A DNA stretch of 64,000 nt from Streptomyces flavofungini (GCF_030388665.1 NZ_CP128846.1:3946001-4010000); one strand, 5' to 3'; shown: positions 1 through 9,042, numbered from the stretch's first letter. Program-made: numbers and translations. Notes: a model not told the origin generated them from the sequence alone.

Positions 1-1585
1 AGCCCGCGACCTCCTCCGCGTCGAGGGTGATCAGGGCGACGGGGTGGGGCCGCCGGTCGCCCACCATGACCGCGCGGGAGACGAACCGGGAGGCCTGGAT
101 GGCGAGTTCGGTCAGGGACGGGGTGAGGTTCTTGCCCGCCGAGGTGATGATGAGGTCCTTCTTGCGGCCGGTGATGCGCAGATAGCCGTCCTCGTCGAGG
201 GCGCCCAGGTCACCGGTGTGCAGCCAGCCCTCGTCGTCGAGGGCGGCGCGGGTGGCGGGCTCGTCGGCGTGGTAGCCGGGGAAGACGTTGGCGCCGCGGG
301 CGAGCACTTCGCCGTCGTCCGCGATGCGCACCTCGCAGCCCGCGACGGGCCGCCCCACGGATCCGTACCGCACGGCACCCGGGTGGTTGAGGCTGATGAC
401 GCCGCCGGACTCGGTCATCCCGTACCCCTCGAAGACCCGGATGCCGCAGGCCCGCAGGAAGTCCAGGACGTGCGGGGCGATCGGCGCGCCGCCGGTCAGC
501 GCCCACCGCACGCGCCCGCCGAATGCCTGCCGGACCGGCCCGTACAGGGTCTTGTCGGCGGCCTCGTACGCGTCGCGGAGCTCGTCGGGCAGGGCCCCGT
601 CGGCCGCGAGCACCCCGATCCGTACCGCCTCCTCGAACCGCTCGCGCCCGCCCTCCTGCGACTCGGCGAGCGAGAGCACCACCGAGTGGACCTTCTCGAA
701 CAGGCGCGGCACGGACGGCAGGTGCGTGGGCCGCACCTCGGCCAGCTCGGCGACGACGTCCTCGATCCGGCCGCCGAAGTACACGAGCGTGCCGCCCTCG
801 ATGAGGGTGGTGAACTCGATGAGCTGCGCGAGGAGATGGGCGAGCGGCAGGTAGAGGTACGTGGCGTCGCCCGGTCCGCCCTCGATCAGCGGCAGCGAGG
901 CGTCCTGGACGGCGCCGATGTTGCCGTGGGTGAGGACGCAGCCCTTGGGGGGTCCGGTGGTGCCGGAGGTGTAGATGATGGTGGCGGGGTCGCCGGGGGT
1001 GCGGGCGTGGGCGCGGGCGAGCAGGTCGTCGGCCGGGGCGTCGGTTCGGTCCGGCGGCGCATCGGCCTGGTCCGGCGGCGCATCGGCCTGGTCCGGCAGC
1101 ACGTCGGTGGCGCCGGGTGCGGCTCCCGCGTACGCCTCCGCCCCCGTCATCACCACCACCCGGCGCACCCCCGGCAGCTTTCCCCGCAGCCGCTCCACCT
1201 TCGCCGCCTGGGCCGCGTCCTCGCAGAGCACCACGGAGGCCCCGGAGTCGCCGAGCACCCAGGTCACCTCGTCGTCGCCCGCCGTCGGGTACACCGGCAC
1301 CACGACCGCGCCCGCGGCGAAGGCCCCGAAGTGGGCGTACGTCCACTCCACGCGGGTCTCGGCGAGGATGGCCACGCGGTCGCCGGGGACGACGCCAAGG
1401 CCGAGGAGGGCACGGCCCACGTCGCGCACGGCGGCGCGCAGCCCCTCGTACGACACCTCCCGCCAGCCGCCGCCCCGCTTGAACCGCAGCGCGGGCAGCC
1501 CGCCGTGGCGGTCGGCCGCCCACTCCGCGAGGACGGACAGGGTCCGGGGGCGTTCGGCCTGCGGCGGCGCGGGAGGGGGAGTCAT
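1..1585 (-). CDS. Long-chain fatty-acid--CoA ligase (AMP-forming), C-terminus cut by window edge
   Basis: Activates fatty acids to acyl-CoA through an acyl-adenylate, as in the ANL (FadD15-like) family. The frame runs from an ATG at 1585 off the left edge, giving about 528 residues. Visible family motifs are the P-loop YTSGTTGPPKG near residue 225, GYGMTESGG near 395 and the hinge-side HTGDLGALDEDGYL near 465. The catalytic lysine of the C-terminal domain lies outside the window. An in-frame 21-bp repeat (about 1038-1099) writes DQADAPP-like units in the linker before the P-loop, a low-complexity insertion unusual for this family. The start was chosen because homologous sequence (LSVLAEWAADRHG) begins soon after it. 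Function is well supported; chain-length preference cannot be read. Confidence 0.9.
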   Translation of the reverse strand, partial: MTPPPAPPQAERPRTLSVLAEWAADRHGGLPALRFKRGGGWREVSYEGLRAAVRDVGRALLGLGVVPGDRVAILAETRVEWTYAHFGAFAAGAVVVPVYPTAGDDEVTWVLGDSGASVVLCEDAAQAAKVERLRGKLPGVRRVVVMTGAEAYAGAAPGATDVLPDQADAPPDQADAPPDRTDAPADDLLARAHARTPGDPATIIYTSGTTGPPKGCVLTHGNIGAVQDASLPLIEGGPGDATYLYLPLAHLLAQLIEFTTLIEGGTLVYFGGRIEDVVAELAEVRPTHLPSVPRLFEKVHSVVLSLAESQEGGRERFEEAVRIGVLAADGALPDELRDAYEAADKTLYGPVRQAFGGRVRWALTGGAPIAPHVLDFLRACGIRVFEGYGMTESGGVISLNHPGAVRYGSVGRPVAGCEVRIADDGEVLARGANVFPGYHADEPATRAALDDEGWLHTGDLGALDEDGYLRITGRKKDLIITSAGKNLTPSLTELAIQASRFVSRAVMVGDRRPHPVALITLDAEEVAG

Positions 1586-1680
1586 GGTTCGACGCTAGGG
1601 AGGGGCGGGGGCCCGGTGGGATGACGGGAAACGTCAGCGGTGTTGGCCGGGGTGCTCAGGGGGTGTCGGGGCGGCCGGGC

Positions 1681-2262
1681 TCAGGCCCTTTCGCCCATGG
1701 CTGCGCGAAGCCAGTCGAGCGGCGTCTGGGCCAGCAGTTCATCAGCGAGCCGTTGCCCGGACTCCGTGACGATGCGGGCGCGGCTGTTGTCGATCCACCG
1801 CTGCGCGCTGGCGTATCCCTGGCCTCTGTACTCCAGGCCCTGGAGCATGCACTCCAGCTTGTCGGCGTCACGCGCGCAGATGGCCTCGGGCGACTCCTTC
1901 GCCTCGTACTCGGCGACCAGGGCGCGCACAGCGGTGCGCAGGACCTCGGGCATCCCGGCCGTCTGGTCGGCGGTCACCGCCTCGGCGTCTCCTGGGGCCG
2001 CGTACTTCTTGCCCAGGTGGTTCACATCGCCCGTGCGTGTCTCCTGGGAGTCGTGCCACACCGCCATGTGAGCCGCTCGGGCCGCGTCGGCGCCCTCCAG
2101 CGTCGCGATGACGGAGGCGATGACGGATGTTCGCCACGCGTGCTCGGCCACGCTCTCGGGGTCCCGAACGCCCGCCATCCACCAGCCCGTCCGGCGCGCG
2201 GACTTCAGCGTGCCCGCCTCCCACAGGAAGTGGGCGACCTCTTTCAGGTCCTGGTCAGCCAC
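1681..2262 (-). CDS. HD-domain phosphohydrolase, YfbR/HDDC2-like 5'-deoxynucleotidase
   Basis: Likely a metal-dependent (deoxy)nucleoside monophosphatase. The protein of about 193 residues has the HD-domain metal ligands in order: H near 41 (SVAEHAWR), HD near 70-71 (AVWHDSQE) and D near 128 (CARDADKLE), which is the YfbR/HDDC2 pattern. The start is ambiguous. A GTG at 2277 overlaps the stop of the upstream XRE gene as GTGA, but the GTG at 2262 follows AAAGGGG at good spacing, so I prefer 2262. It forms a tight two-gene operon with the XRE regulator. Metabolite clean-up or nucleotide-level control is an inference from the family. Confidence 0.8.
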   Translation of the reverse strand: MADQDLKEVAHFLWEAGTLKSARRTGWWMAGVRDPESVAEHAWRTSVIASVIATLEGADAARAAHMAVWHDSQETRTGDVNHLGKKYAAPGDAEAVTADQTAGMPEVLRTAVRALVAEYEAKESPEAICARDADKLECMLQGLEYRGQGYASAQRWIDNSRARIVTESGQRLADELLAQTPLDWLRAAMGERA

Positions 2263-2273
2263 GGTGTCCCCTT

Positions 2274-3392
2274 TCACGCCTCGGCGAGGCGGATTGCGTA
2301 CCGAATGCCCTCCAGCTCACGCCGAGCCTGCGGGGCGAGCTGCAAGTCATCCAACATCACGGGGAGTCGCTCGCGCAGGGCGGCGCTCGCGGCCGACGGC
2401 GTGCGCAGCAACTTCGGGCGCACGGCCACGAGTGTCCACAGCGTGTGGACGTTGAGGTCGAAGAACCCGTGTCGGGGAGTGAGCCCGCGGACCAGGTGGG
2501 CCAGAAGACGGTCGCCCTGCCAGGGACCAGGCGTCGGCGAGGCGATGAAGTCGTCCGACAACTGGATGTGAGTCGCCTCCCCGATCCAGTACGCCCAGTA
2601 GTTCAGGTTCGCCGCCTCGGCCGTGTCGTCGTCCCCGAGGGTGCGGGTGATGAAATGCGTCATCCGGCCTCGGTCGCCTTGGCGGGCCTCGAAGGCGGCG
2701 ACGGAACGGGAGTTGAGCCAGCGGCTCAGCCAGTCATCCGGCCGTTCGAGTCGCTGCTGGTGGGCCAGCCACTCGGAGGTGTCGGCGGCCCGGTCGAACC
2801 CGGCGAGGTACAAGGCCTGCCGCCGGAGCAGGAAGTCGCTGCCGCCCCGGGCCTGTTCGGCTGTCTGGCGCATGCGGGTGAAGAATCGGGCACGGTCATC
2901 CGGGGCCAGTTCCGGCGCCGTCGGTACGGGGCCGCGGCGGGGACGCGACGGCGTGGGGAGGTTCCGTACGGATGCGGGCGCGACGCCGTTGAGCGGCCAC
3001 GTCAGTACCTCGACGAGGTCTCGCTGCATGACCCAGGCGCCCAGGGGGCTGGCGTCGGTGGCCGCCTCGTCATCGAGGGCGTCGGCCAGCAGGACGTCGG
3101 CCTCCATGGCCCGGTCGAGGGCAGTCAGCAGCTTGGCTGCCGCGCCCATGCGCATCATCCGGTGCCGGTGGACAAACATCTGCCCGACCGGTACCGACGT
3201 GAGCGGGCGCCGCCCCGACTCCCAGCCGGCGATGGTGTCGGGCGAAACTCCGAAGGCTTCGGCGAAGCCGTCCTGCGTGTGCCCCAACTGCTCACGGATC
3301 ACGCGGAAGACGTACCCCGAGACGATGCCCGCGCGGGCGCGTTCGGGCATTCCCCGACCACCGGTCAGGGTTGGCCGCGCGCGGTGCTCCAT
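2274..3392 (-). CDS. XRE-family transcriptional regulator with long C-terminal domain
   Basis: Predicted DNA-binding regulator of 372 residues. An N-terminal helix-turn-helix (about residues 30-65, with [23 protein letters not shown]) is followed by about 290 residues of mostly helical sequence without a motif I can name, containing a [22 protein letters not shown] stretch. Streptomyces has many such XRE proteins whose large C-terminal part is thought to sense a partner or ligand. It has a good ribosome binding site (AGGGGG) before ATG 3392 and is transcribed with the HD-domain gene downstream. It is divergent from a three-gene set on the other strand, so autoregulation from the shared 125-bp promoter region is likely but inferred. 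Confidence 0.8.
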   Translation of the reverse strand: MEHRARPTLTGGRGMPERARAGIVSGYVFRVIREQLGHTQDGFAEAFGVSPDTIAGWESGRRPLTSVPVGQMFVHRHRMMRMGAAAKLLTALDRAMEADVLLADALDDEAATDASPLGAWVMQRDLVEVLTWPLNGVAPASVRNLPTPSRPRRGPVPTAPELAPDDRARFFTRMRQTAEQARGGSDFLLRRQALYLAGFDRAADTSEWLAHQQRLERPDDWLSRWLNSRSVAAFEARQGDRGRMTHFITRTLGDDDTAEAANLNYWAYWIGEATHIQLSDDFIASPTPGPWQGDRLLAHLVRGLTPRHGFFDLNVHTLWTLVAVRPKLLRTPSAASAALRERLPVMLDDLQLAPQARRELEGIRYAIRLAEA

Positions 3393-3517
3393 GATGCCCC
3401 CTTGCCCGCCTCGAACGGGCCCTTACCCGTACCTACGGTCACTTCTGGCGGCGATCACCACTGCCTACTGTCAAGGAGTAATGAACAGCAACTCAGCGTA
3501 GTGGGAGTGGTGTCGCC
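3393..3517. promoter_or_regulatory. Divergent promoter region with inverted repeat and a mini-ORF
   Basis: Shared upstream region of the XRE gene and the divergent small-gene operon. It holds an interrupted inverted repeat ACGGG-N6-CCCGT at 3415-3430, a candidate operator for the XRE protein. Near the rightward gene, AAGGAG precedes an ATG at 3481 that opens a six-codon frame (MNSNSA, stop at 3501), ending 16 bases before the next start. The mini-ORF could be a translated leader. Confidence 0.4.
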
Positions 3518-4006
3518 ATGAATGCCGTAGAACGCATCTCGTCCGATCGTGGAGAGGGTTCGATCGCCGCCTGGCTCGCAGGAGCCGACCCCCACCCGGA
3601 CACCGTCCACCTCGCATGGGCCCGCCAAGGCCTCGCCCTGCTCCCCCTCGGCCGCCGCTTCGACGCGATCCGCGTCCCCGCCGAGCGAGTCCACGCCGCC
3701 GTGGGCAGCGACGAGCCGGGGGCGGTCGCGGTGTTCCTGGCCGACTGGCTCGACGGCCCCGTCATCCGTGACGTCCGCAGCGCCTGCGGCCCGTACTACG
3801 TCCTCGTCGCCACGGACGCCGCGTGGCACGGAGCCGAGGAACGACTCAGCACGCACACTCTCCTCGGCGTGCCCCGCCTCGGCCACCCCCTCACGACGCT
3901 GACCCGGTGGGTGGTCCCGCCGTCGGCGCCCGGCGACCTGTGCGCCCCCGTCCACCTGGCCGCACTCCTGCTGACGGCCGACCCACTGCGGACGGTGGCC
4001 CCGTGA
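3518..4006 (+). CDS. Hypothetical protein (162 aa), first gene of the operon divergent from the XRE regulator
   Basis: No function recognised. The N-terminal half (AWARQGLALLPLGRRFDAIRVP) resembles the start of actinobacterial bifunctional primase/polymerase-type N-terminal proteins, but the catalytic acidic residues of a primase are not evident, so this is only a sequence impression. It is soluble, with no signal peptide or membrane segment. The stop overlaps the next start as GTGA, which indicates translational coupling. Gene order (XRE, this gene, CxxC protein, DUF6879-like) recurs in Streptomyces regulatory cassettes as far as I recall. Confidence 0.7.
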   Translation: MNAVERISSDRGEGSIAAWLAGADPHPDTVHLAWARQGLALLPLGRRFDAIRVPAERVHAAVGSDEPGAVAVFLADWLDGPVIRDVRSACGPYYVLVATDAAWHGAEERLSTHTLLGVPRLGHPLTTLTRWVVPPSAPGDLCAPVHLAALLLTADPLRTVAP

Positions 4007-4200
4007 ACGCCACGACGCCCGACCTCGACGAACAGGCGACGAAGCTCTACCGGAACTACCTTGGCCACCTGTGGGGTTGCCCCTCCTGCCGGACGGCGCA
4101 CTACTGCGCCGTCGGCAACCACATGCGCCGGGCGTGGAAGGCGGCTCAGAGTGCTTCCGTGCACGCCCATCGGGCGGCACGCGCCGGAGGGGCGCGGTGA
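4003..4200 (+). CDS. Small cysteine-motif protein (65 aa)
   Basis: Small hypothetical protein starting at GTG 4003, overlapping the previous stop by four bases. It contains CPSC near residue 26 followed by a second cysteine in RTAHYC, so a single-metal (zinc) site is possible: CPSCRTAHYCAVGNH. The C-terminus is Arg/Ala-rich. Its coupling to the preceding gene and its proximity to the XRE regulator suggest an accessory factor of the cassette. Function unknown. Confidence 0.7.
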   Translation: MNATTPDLDEQATKLYRNYLGHLWGCPSCRTAHYCAVGNHMRRAWKAAQSASVHAHRAARAGGAR

Positions 4201-4245
4201 GGCGTGAAAGGACCGAGCGATCATGACAGTTGGAGGAGCCCCGCG

Positions 4246-4779
4246 ATGCCCCGGAACACACTCAGCTTTGACGAACTCTTCGAGGCCGCGCAGCGCTCGG
4301 CGGTGCACCTGGAGATGCGGGACCAGTACGCCGTCGGTGACGAGGCCGAGGACTTCCATTCCTGGCTACGAACCGGCCGTCGGGACGTCGACCCCGGCTC
4401 GGCGTACTGGGCGCCCTGGGTCGACATGATCTCCGGGGCGGTCGCCCGCGGCGTGGTCGTGCGCCGCGCGCGGATCGTCTCCGAACCGGTCACCGACTAC
4501 ATCCGCTACGAGCACGCCGGGGCCGTCGTCAATGCCGCAGCCGGGGAACAGGTCAGGTGGCTGCCCCGGCCCCGTGCGGTCGACTTGATGCTGCCGGGCG
4601 CCGACCTGTGGATCTTCGACGGGACGCGCGTGCTGTTCAACCACTTCACCGGTGACGGGAACTGGGCCGACCCGGCCATGGAGCTGCGTTCCGAGCCGGT
4701 CATCGTCAAGCAATGCGCGGACGCGTTCGAAGCCGTCTGGGACCGCGCCATTCCGCACGAGCGGTACGAGATCCACTGA
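4246..4779 (+). CDS. DUF6879-like protein
   Basis: Soluble protein of 177 residues that matches the DUF6879 pattern as I remember it: an N-terminal FDELFEAAQRSAVHLEMRDQY segment, then EPVTDYIRYEH and RWLPRPRA, and a C-terminal part with LWIFDGTRVLFNHF. ATG 4246 is preferred over upstream in-frame ATGs because GGAGG lies eight bases before it. DUF6879 genes commonly sit next to XRE/Scr1-type regulators in Streptomyces, where such partners are thought to modulate the regulator (compare the WhiJ/DUF397 pairs). The biochemical role is unknown. Confidence 0.75.
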   Translation: MPRNTLSFDELFEAAQRSAVHLEMRDQYAVGDEAEDFHSWLRTGRRDVDPGSAYWAPWVDMISGAVARGVVVRRARIVSEPVTDYIRYEHAGAVVNAAAGEQVRWLPRPRAVDLMLPGADLWIFDGTRVLFNHFTGDGNWADPAMELRSEPVIVKQCADAFEAVWDRAIPHERYEIH

Positions 4780-4840
4780 GTCCGCCGCGCACCCCCGCCC
4801 CCCCTTCTTGTCCGCGCCCCCGCCAGCTACCGTCGACGCC

Positions 4841-5863
4841 ATGGCGAGGCGGACGATCACCGTGCACCATGTGCGGGCCGTGCTGCGCGGGGCCGAGCGC
4901 GCGGGCGTCGACACCGTGCCGCTGCTGCAGGCCGCGCAGATACCGCCGCTGCTGCTCGGGGACGACCGGGCGAGGGTGACGGCCCCTCAGTTCGCCCGCC
5001 TCTTCCGGGAGTTGTACCGAGCGACGGACGACGAGTTCCTGGGGCTCGGCTCGTCGCCGAGCAGGCCGGGGACGTTCGCGATGATGTGCTACGCCGCGCT
5101 CGGCTGCCGCGATCTGGGGGCGGCGATGGAGCGCGGGGTGACGTTCTACGGGCTGTTCCCCGGCGGCCCCGACCTCGCCCTGACCCGCACGGACGACGGC
5201 GTCGTCTTCACCGTGCGCAACGACCTCGACCAGGACTTCTTCCTCGCCGAGTGCCTGGTCATCATCTGGCACCGGCTGTGCAGCTGGCTGATCGGCCGCC
5301 GCATCGAGCTGCGCTGGGCCGACTTCGGGCATCCGCCGCCCCCGCACAAGGACGAGTACGAGGAGCTGTTCGGCTGCCCCGTCCGGTTCGGCGCGGAACG
5401 CACGGGTGCCGGGCTCGCCCCGCACTGGCTGGCCGCGCCGCTGGTGCGGGACGAGGACGCGCTGACGGCGATGTTGAGCCGGGCCCCGTTCGACCTGCTC
5501 TCGCGGCGGGAGTACGGGACGACGGTCGCCGAGCAGGTACGGCGGGCGCTCGCCGTGGCGCTGCGGGACTCGCCACGCCTTCCGTCCCTCGGCGAGATCG
5601 CGGCGCGGCTCGCGGTCAGCCCGGCGACGCTGCGCCGCAGGCTCGCGCAGGAGTCGACGTCGTACCAGCGGCTGAAGGACGCGGTGCGCAGGGACGCGGC
5701 GATCGCGGGGCTCGTGGAGGGGCGCGAGCCGATCGCGCGGCTCGCGGCGCGGCTCGGCTTCTCCGAGGACACGGCGTTCCACCGGGCGTTCCGCAGGTGG
5801 ACGGGGACCACGCCGGGGGCGTACCGGGCGCAGGCGCCGGGCGGGCAGGAGCGCGCGGGGTGA
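4841..5863 (+). CDS. AraC-family transcriptional regulator (arabinose-binding-like N-terminal domain)
   Basis: Protein of 340 residues with the PF12625-type N-terminal domain typical of OruR/ArgR-like AraC regulators (LLGDDRARVTAPQFARLFRELYRATDDEFLGLG near residue 45) and a C-terminal AraC helix-turn-helix (PSLGEIAARLAVSPATLRRRL near 245, then IARLAARLGFSEDTAFHRAFRRWTG near 300). It acts in the cytoplasm as a DNA-binding activator; the ligand is unknown. The start at ATG 4841 gives the standard domain length. Its stop codon lies inside the first unit of a 14-bp tandem repeat. Confidence 0.88.
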   Translation: MARRTITVHHVRAVLRGAERAGVDTVPLLQAAQIPPLLLGDDRARVTAPQFARLFRELYRATDDEFLGLGSSPSRPGTFAMMCYAALGCRDLGAAMERGVTFYGLFPGGPDLALTRTDDGVVFTVRNDLDQDFFLAECLVIIWHRLCSWLIGRRIELRWADFGHPPPPHKDEYEELFGCPVRFGAERTGAGLAPHWLAAPLVRDEDALTAMLSRAPFDLLSRREYGTTVAEQVRRALAVALRDSPRLPSLGEIAARLAVSPATLRRRLAQESTSYQRLKDAVRRDAAIAGLVEGREPIARLAARLGFSEDTAFHRAFRRWTGTTPGAYRAQAPGGQERAG

Positions 5864-5924
5864 ACAGGGCGGGGTGAACAGGGCGGGGTGAACAGGGCGG
5901 GGTGAACAGGGCGGGGTGAACAGG
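5861..5924. repeat. 14-bp tandem repeat at the AraC gene stop
   Basis: Four exact copies of TGAACAGGGCGGGG begin at 5861, 5875, 5889 and 5903, with a partial fifth (TGAACAGG) at 5917. The TGA of the first copy is the stop codon of the upstream AraC-type gene. Confidence 0.95.
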
Positions 5925-6079
5925 ACTGCGGGAGCCGAGGGGGCCGACGCGCCGGACGCCGCCGGGGCCGGTTCACCGCCGCGTGCGGCCGGGGCTGATA
6001 CACCAGGTCAACGAAGCTGAGCGTTCCCGTCAGGCCGGAACTTACTCAGGAGTCACTACGGTCGACGCCTGTACCCGAG

Positions 6080-6150
6080 CTCTTCTTCCTCGACCCGCTC
6101 TTCTCCCTCGACCCGCTCTTCTCCCTCGACCCGCTGTCTCCCTCGACCCG
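6080..6150. repeat. 18-bp tandem repeat upstream of the lipase gene
   Basis: Units of CTCTTCTCCCTCGACCCG start at 6080, 6098 and 6116, with a 17-bp variant at 6134. The array lies 40-110 bases before the lipase start, in the presumed 5' untranslated or promoter region. The 5925-6190 interval otherwise shows no gene. Confidence 0.9.
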
Positions 6151-6190
6151 CTCGACCTTTCTTTCCCCCACGAACAGTTGGGAGAGCCGC

Positions 6191-7375
6191 ATGCACCTAC
6201 CCACCAGCTTCAGAGCCGTTGCCCTCGTGGCCGCCGCGGGCCTGGCGGCCGCGACCCTCACGACCACCGCGCACGCGCAGGACACGAAGGGCGCCGCCGA
6301 GGACCGGGCCCCTGCCGCCGCCCCCGGCGACATCGTCAGCTCCGAGCCGAGCGCCTTCCACCCGCTGCCCGGCCAGCCCACGAACACCAAGGCCTGGAAG
6401 ATCCACTACCGCTCGACCACGGCGAAGGGCGCGCCGAACACCGTCTCCGGCACGGTCATCGTGCCGCAGGACGGCCGCACGGGCCCGCGCCCGCTCATCA
6501 CGTACGCCGTCGGCACGGTCGGCGTCGGCGACCACTGCGCGCCGAGCGCCGGGTTCCCCCGCGGCACCACGATGGAGGCGAACCTCATCCAGCAGCTGAC
6601 CCTGCGCGGCTGGGCGGTCGCCGTGACCGACTACGAGGGCCTCGGGACGCCCGGCGACCACACGTACACGGTGGGCAGGGCGGAGGGCCAGGCGGTCCTC
6701 GACGCCGCGCGCGCCGCGATCCGGCTGCCCGGGGCGGGCCTGTCGAAGGACTCGCCGGTCGGCATCATGGGCTACTCGCAGGGCGGTCAGGCCTCCTCGT
6801 GGGCGGCCGAGCTCCACGGCTCGTACGCCCCCGAACTCAAGGTCAAGGGCACGGCGACCGGCGGTGTGCCCGGGGACCTGGAGAAGGTCGCCGCGTTCAA
6901 CGACGGCTCGTACGGCTCGGGCCTGATCTTCATGGCGGCGATCGGCCAGAACGCGGCGTTCCCCGAGCTGAAGCTGGACTCGTACCTGAACCCGGCGGGC
7001 AAGGCGCTCATCGGCGCGCTGCGCAACAGCTGCGTGGCGGACGGGGCGGTCCTCGGCTCGTTCAAGCGGATCAAGGACCTGACGGTCAAGAACCCCCTCG
7101 ACCAGCCGGACTGGCAGCAGCGCCTGCGCGAGTCCCGGGTCGGCACCCGCGCCCCCGACGCACCGGTGTACCTCTACCACGCCCTCGCCGACGAGCTGAT
7201 CCCGTACGGCGTCGGCACCCAGGTCCGCAAGGACTGGTGCGCGCGGAAGGCGAACGTGGAGTGGCACACCGTCCCGCTCGGTGAGCACGTCACCGGCGTC
7301 ATCACGCAGTCGCCGCTGGCGGCGCAGTGGCTGGCGGAGCGGTTCGCGGGGAAGCCGGCGAAGGGCAACTGCTAG
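6191..7375 (+). CDS. Secreted lipase/esterase, LIP (secretory lipase) family
   Basis: Extracellular alpha/beta hydrolase of 394 residues that probably cleaves triacylglycerols or other esters. A Sec signal peptide (hydrophobic VALVAAAGLAAATLTTTAHA, cleavage after AHA near residue 29) leads the mature chain. The nucleophile is in GYSQGG near residue 197. The acid and histidine are probably in ALADELIPYG near 333 and LGEHVTG near 360. Family hallmarks include VTDYEGLGTPG near 150 and two cysteines in the lid region. GGGAGAG precedes the ATG. The stop overlaps the convergent MFS gene by four bases. Confidence 0.88.
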   Translation: MHLPTSFRAVALVAAAGLAAATLTTTAHAQDTKGAAEDRAPAAAPGDIVSSEPSAFHPLPGQPTNTKAWKIHYRSTTAKGAPNTVSGTVIVPQDGRTGPRPLITYAVGTVGVGDHCAPSAGFPRGTTMEANLIQQLTLRGWAVAVTDYEGLGTPGDHTYTVGRAEGQAVLDAARAAIRLPGAGLSKDSPVGIMGYSQGGQASSWAAELHGSYAPELKVKGTATGGVPGDLEKVAAFNDGSYGSGLIFMAAIGQNAAFPELKLDSYLNPAGKALIGALRNSCVADGAVLGSFKRIKDLTVKNPLDQPDWQQRLRESRVGTRAPDAPVYLYHALADELIPYGVGTQVRKDWCARKANVEWHTVPLGEHVTGVITQSPLAAQWLAERFAGKPAKGNC

Positions 7376-8922
7376 CGGGGACCGGTCCGGCCTCCGGGCG
7401 AAGCCGTCCGCCTGCGGGTGGGCGGCTTCGCCGTTTCCGTACGCGGCAGCAACCGCCCCGAGAGCCCCGCCGTCACCAGGAGCGTCACGCCGACCACCAC
7501 GAGCCCCTGCCGCATCCCCGCCACCGCGAAGCCGGACCCGCCGTCACCGCCACCGATGAGGGCGCCGAACAGGGCCACCGACAGGGCTCCGCCGGTCTGG
7601 CGCAGGGAGTTGAGGAGGCCGGACGCCGTGCCCGCGCGGTGGCCGGGGACCGTGTCGAGGAGCAGGGCCGTGAGCGCGGGGACGGCGAGCGCGCCGCCGA
7701 CGCCGGTCGGGGCGAGGAGCAGCAGGACCAGCCACAGGGGTGTGTCCGCGGCGAGCGGAAGAAGCGCGAACATGGCGGCCGCGAGGATGAGTTGGCCGGT
7801 CACGATGACCGGGCGGCGGCCGACGCGCTCGGCGAGGCGCGGCGAGACGAGGTTCGTCGAGGTGATGAGGACGGCGAGCGGCACGAACATCAGGCCCGTC
7901 GTGATGCCCGACATGCCGAGCAGCTCCTGGCAGTACAGGCCGAGCAGGAACACCACTCCGTAGAAGCCCGCGTTCACGGCGAAGCCGACCGCGAGGGAGA
8001 CGCCGACCTCGCGCCGCCGCAGCAGGGGCAGCGGCACCATGGGGGCGCGGTGGCGCTTCTCGGCGGCGTGGAAGGCGAGCCCGGCGGCGGCCGTGACCGC
8101 CAGCGCCACCAGGACGGCCGGGTCTGTCCAGCCCGCGTGGCCGCCCTCGATGACGGCGTACGCGAGTCCGGCGAGGGCCAGGACGGCGGTGAGCTGGCCC
8201 GGCACGTCCAGCGGTGCCGGGCGGCGCGGGGACGGCGCGACCCGGGCGAGCAGCGCCAGGATCAGCGCGCCCACCGGCAGGTTCAGGAGGAACACCGCGC
8301 GCCAGCCCACCGTCTCGGACAGCACCCCGCCGAGCACGGGCCCCGCGGCCATCGCGACCGAGCCGCCGACCGTCCACAGCGCGATGGCGCGGGCCCTGCG
8401 CCGCGGGTCGTCGTACGCCTGCCGGATCAGCGCGAGCGAGGCGGGCATGACGACCGCCGCCGCCGCGCCCTGCGCCACCCTCGCCGCGATCAGCCACCCG
8501 ATGCCGGGCGCGAGCGCGCAGGCCAGTGAGGCCAGGGCGAACAGGGCCGTCCCCCAGGCGTACGCGCGCCGCGCCCCCGTCCGGTCCGAGAGCGCACCCG
8601 CGGAGATCATCAGCGCCGCGAACATCAGCGTGTACGCGTCCACGACCCACTGCAGTCCCGTCATGCCGCCGCGCAGGTCGGCCCGGATGCCGGGCAGCGC
8701 GATGTTCACCGCGGACACGTCGACCGTGATGACGGTGAAGCCGAGCAGGGCGGCGACGAGGGCGAGGGCGGGGCGCTCGGGCCGGGCGGGCGCCGCGGGC
8801 CGCGCGAGGGGTGCGGGCCGCGCGAGGGGTGCGGGCGCGTTCGACGCGAGGGCCGGTGCTGTCGGGGGCCGGGCCTCCTCGGCCTTGCGGACGCGCTGGT
8901 CCGGGCGGAGGACGGAGGTCAT
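7372..8922 (-). CDS. MFS transporter, EmrB/QacA-type drug exporter (DHA2)
   Basis: Integral membrane proton antiporter of 516 residues with about 14 predicted helices. Visible motifs are the DHA2 motif D1-like start (ITVDVSAVNIALPGI near residue 55), LQWVVDAYTLMFAALMI, and motif A between helices 2 and 3 (GALSDRTGARRAY). ATG 8922 is preferred because GAAAGG lies just upstream and the longer frame is low-complexity. It is divergent from an MmyB-type regulator at 9140, a common exporter-plus-regulator pairing. A low-complexity PLARPAPLARPAAPARP stretch sits before the first helix. Substrates unknown. Confidence 0.9.
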   Translation of the reverse strand: MTSVLRPDQRVRKAEEARPPTAPALASNAPAPLARPAPLARPAAPARPERPALALVAALLGFTVITVDVSAVNIALPGIRADLRGGMTGLQWVVDAYTLMFAALMISAGALSDRTGARRAYAWGTALFALASLACALAPGIGWLIAARVAQGAAAAVVMPASLALIRQAYDDPRRRARAIALWTVGGSVAMAAGPVLGGVLSETVGWRAVFLLNLPVGALILALLARVAPSPRRPAPLDVPGQLTAVLALAGLAYAVIEGGHAGWTDPAVLVALAVTAAAGLAFHAAEKRHRAPMVPLPLLRRREVGVSLAVGFAVNAGFYGVVFLLGLYCQELLGMSGITTGLMFVPLAVLITSTNLVSPRLAERVGRRPVIVTGQLILAAAMFALLPLAADTPLWLVLLLLAPTGVGGALAVPALTALLLDTVPGHRAGTASGLLNSLRQTGGALSVALFGALIGGGDGGSGFAVAGMRQGLVVVGVTLLVTAGLSGRLLPRTETAKPPTRRRTASPGGRTGPR

Positions 8923-9019
8923 GGCGGGCCTTTCGGTACGAGGGGCACGGGGGGACGGTGAGGGCGTGAGGGCGTGGGGGCGCGGCGACGTAGCGACGTC
9001 GGGGCTCGGGGATGCGGAA

Positions 9020-9042
9020 TCCAGGACAGGAACTGACCTGGA
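9020..9042. promoter_or_regulatory. Candidate operator between exporter and regulator
   Basis: Interrupted palindrome TCCAGG-N11-CCTGGA in the 217-bp divergent region between the MFS gene and the MmyB-type regulator. Position and symmetry fit a repressor site; there is no other support. Confidence 0.3.

Noticed and set aside
44..1624. 526-residue plus-strand frame at the left end
   Set aside because: Antisense to the acyl-CoA ligase, rich in Gly/Arg/His, without motifs; typical high-GC shadow.
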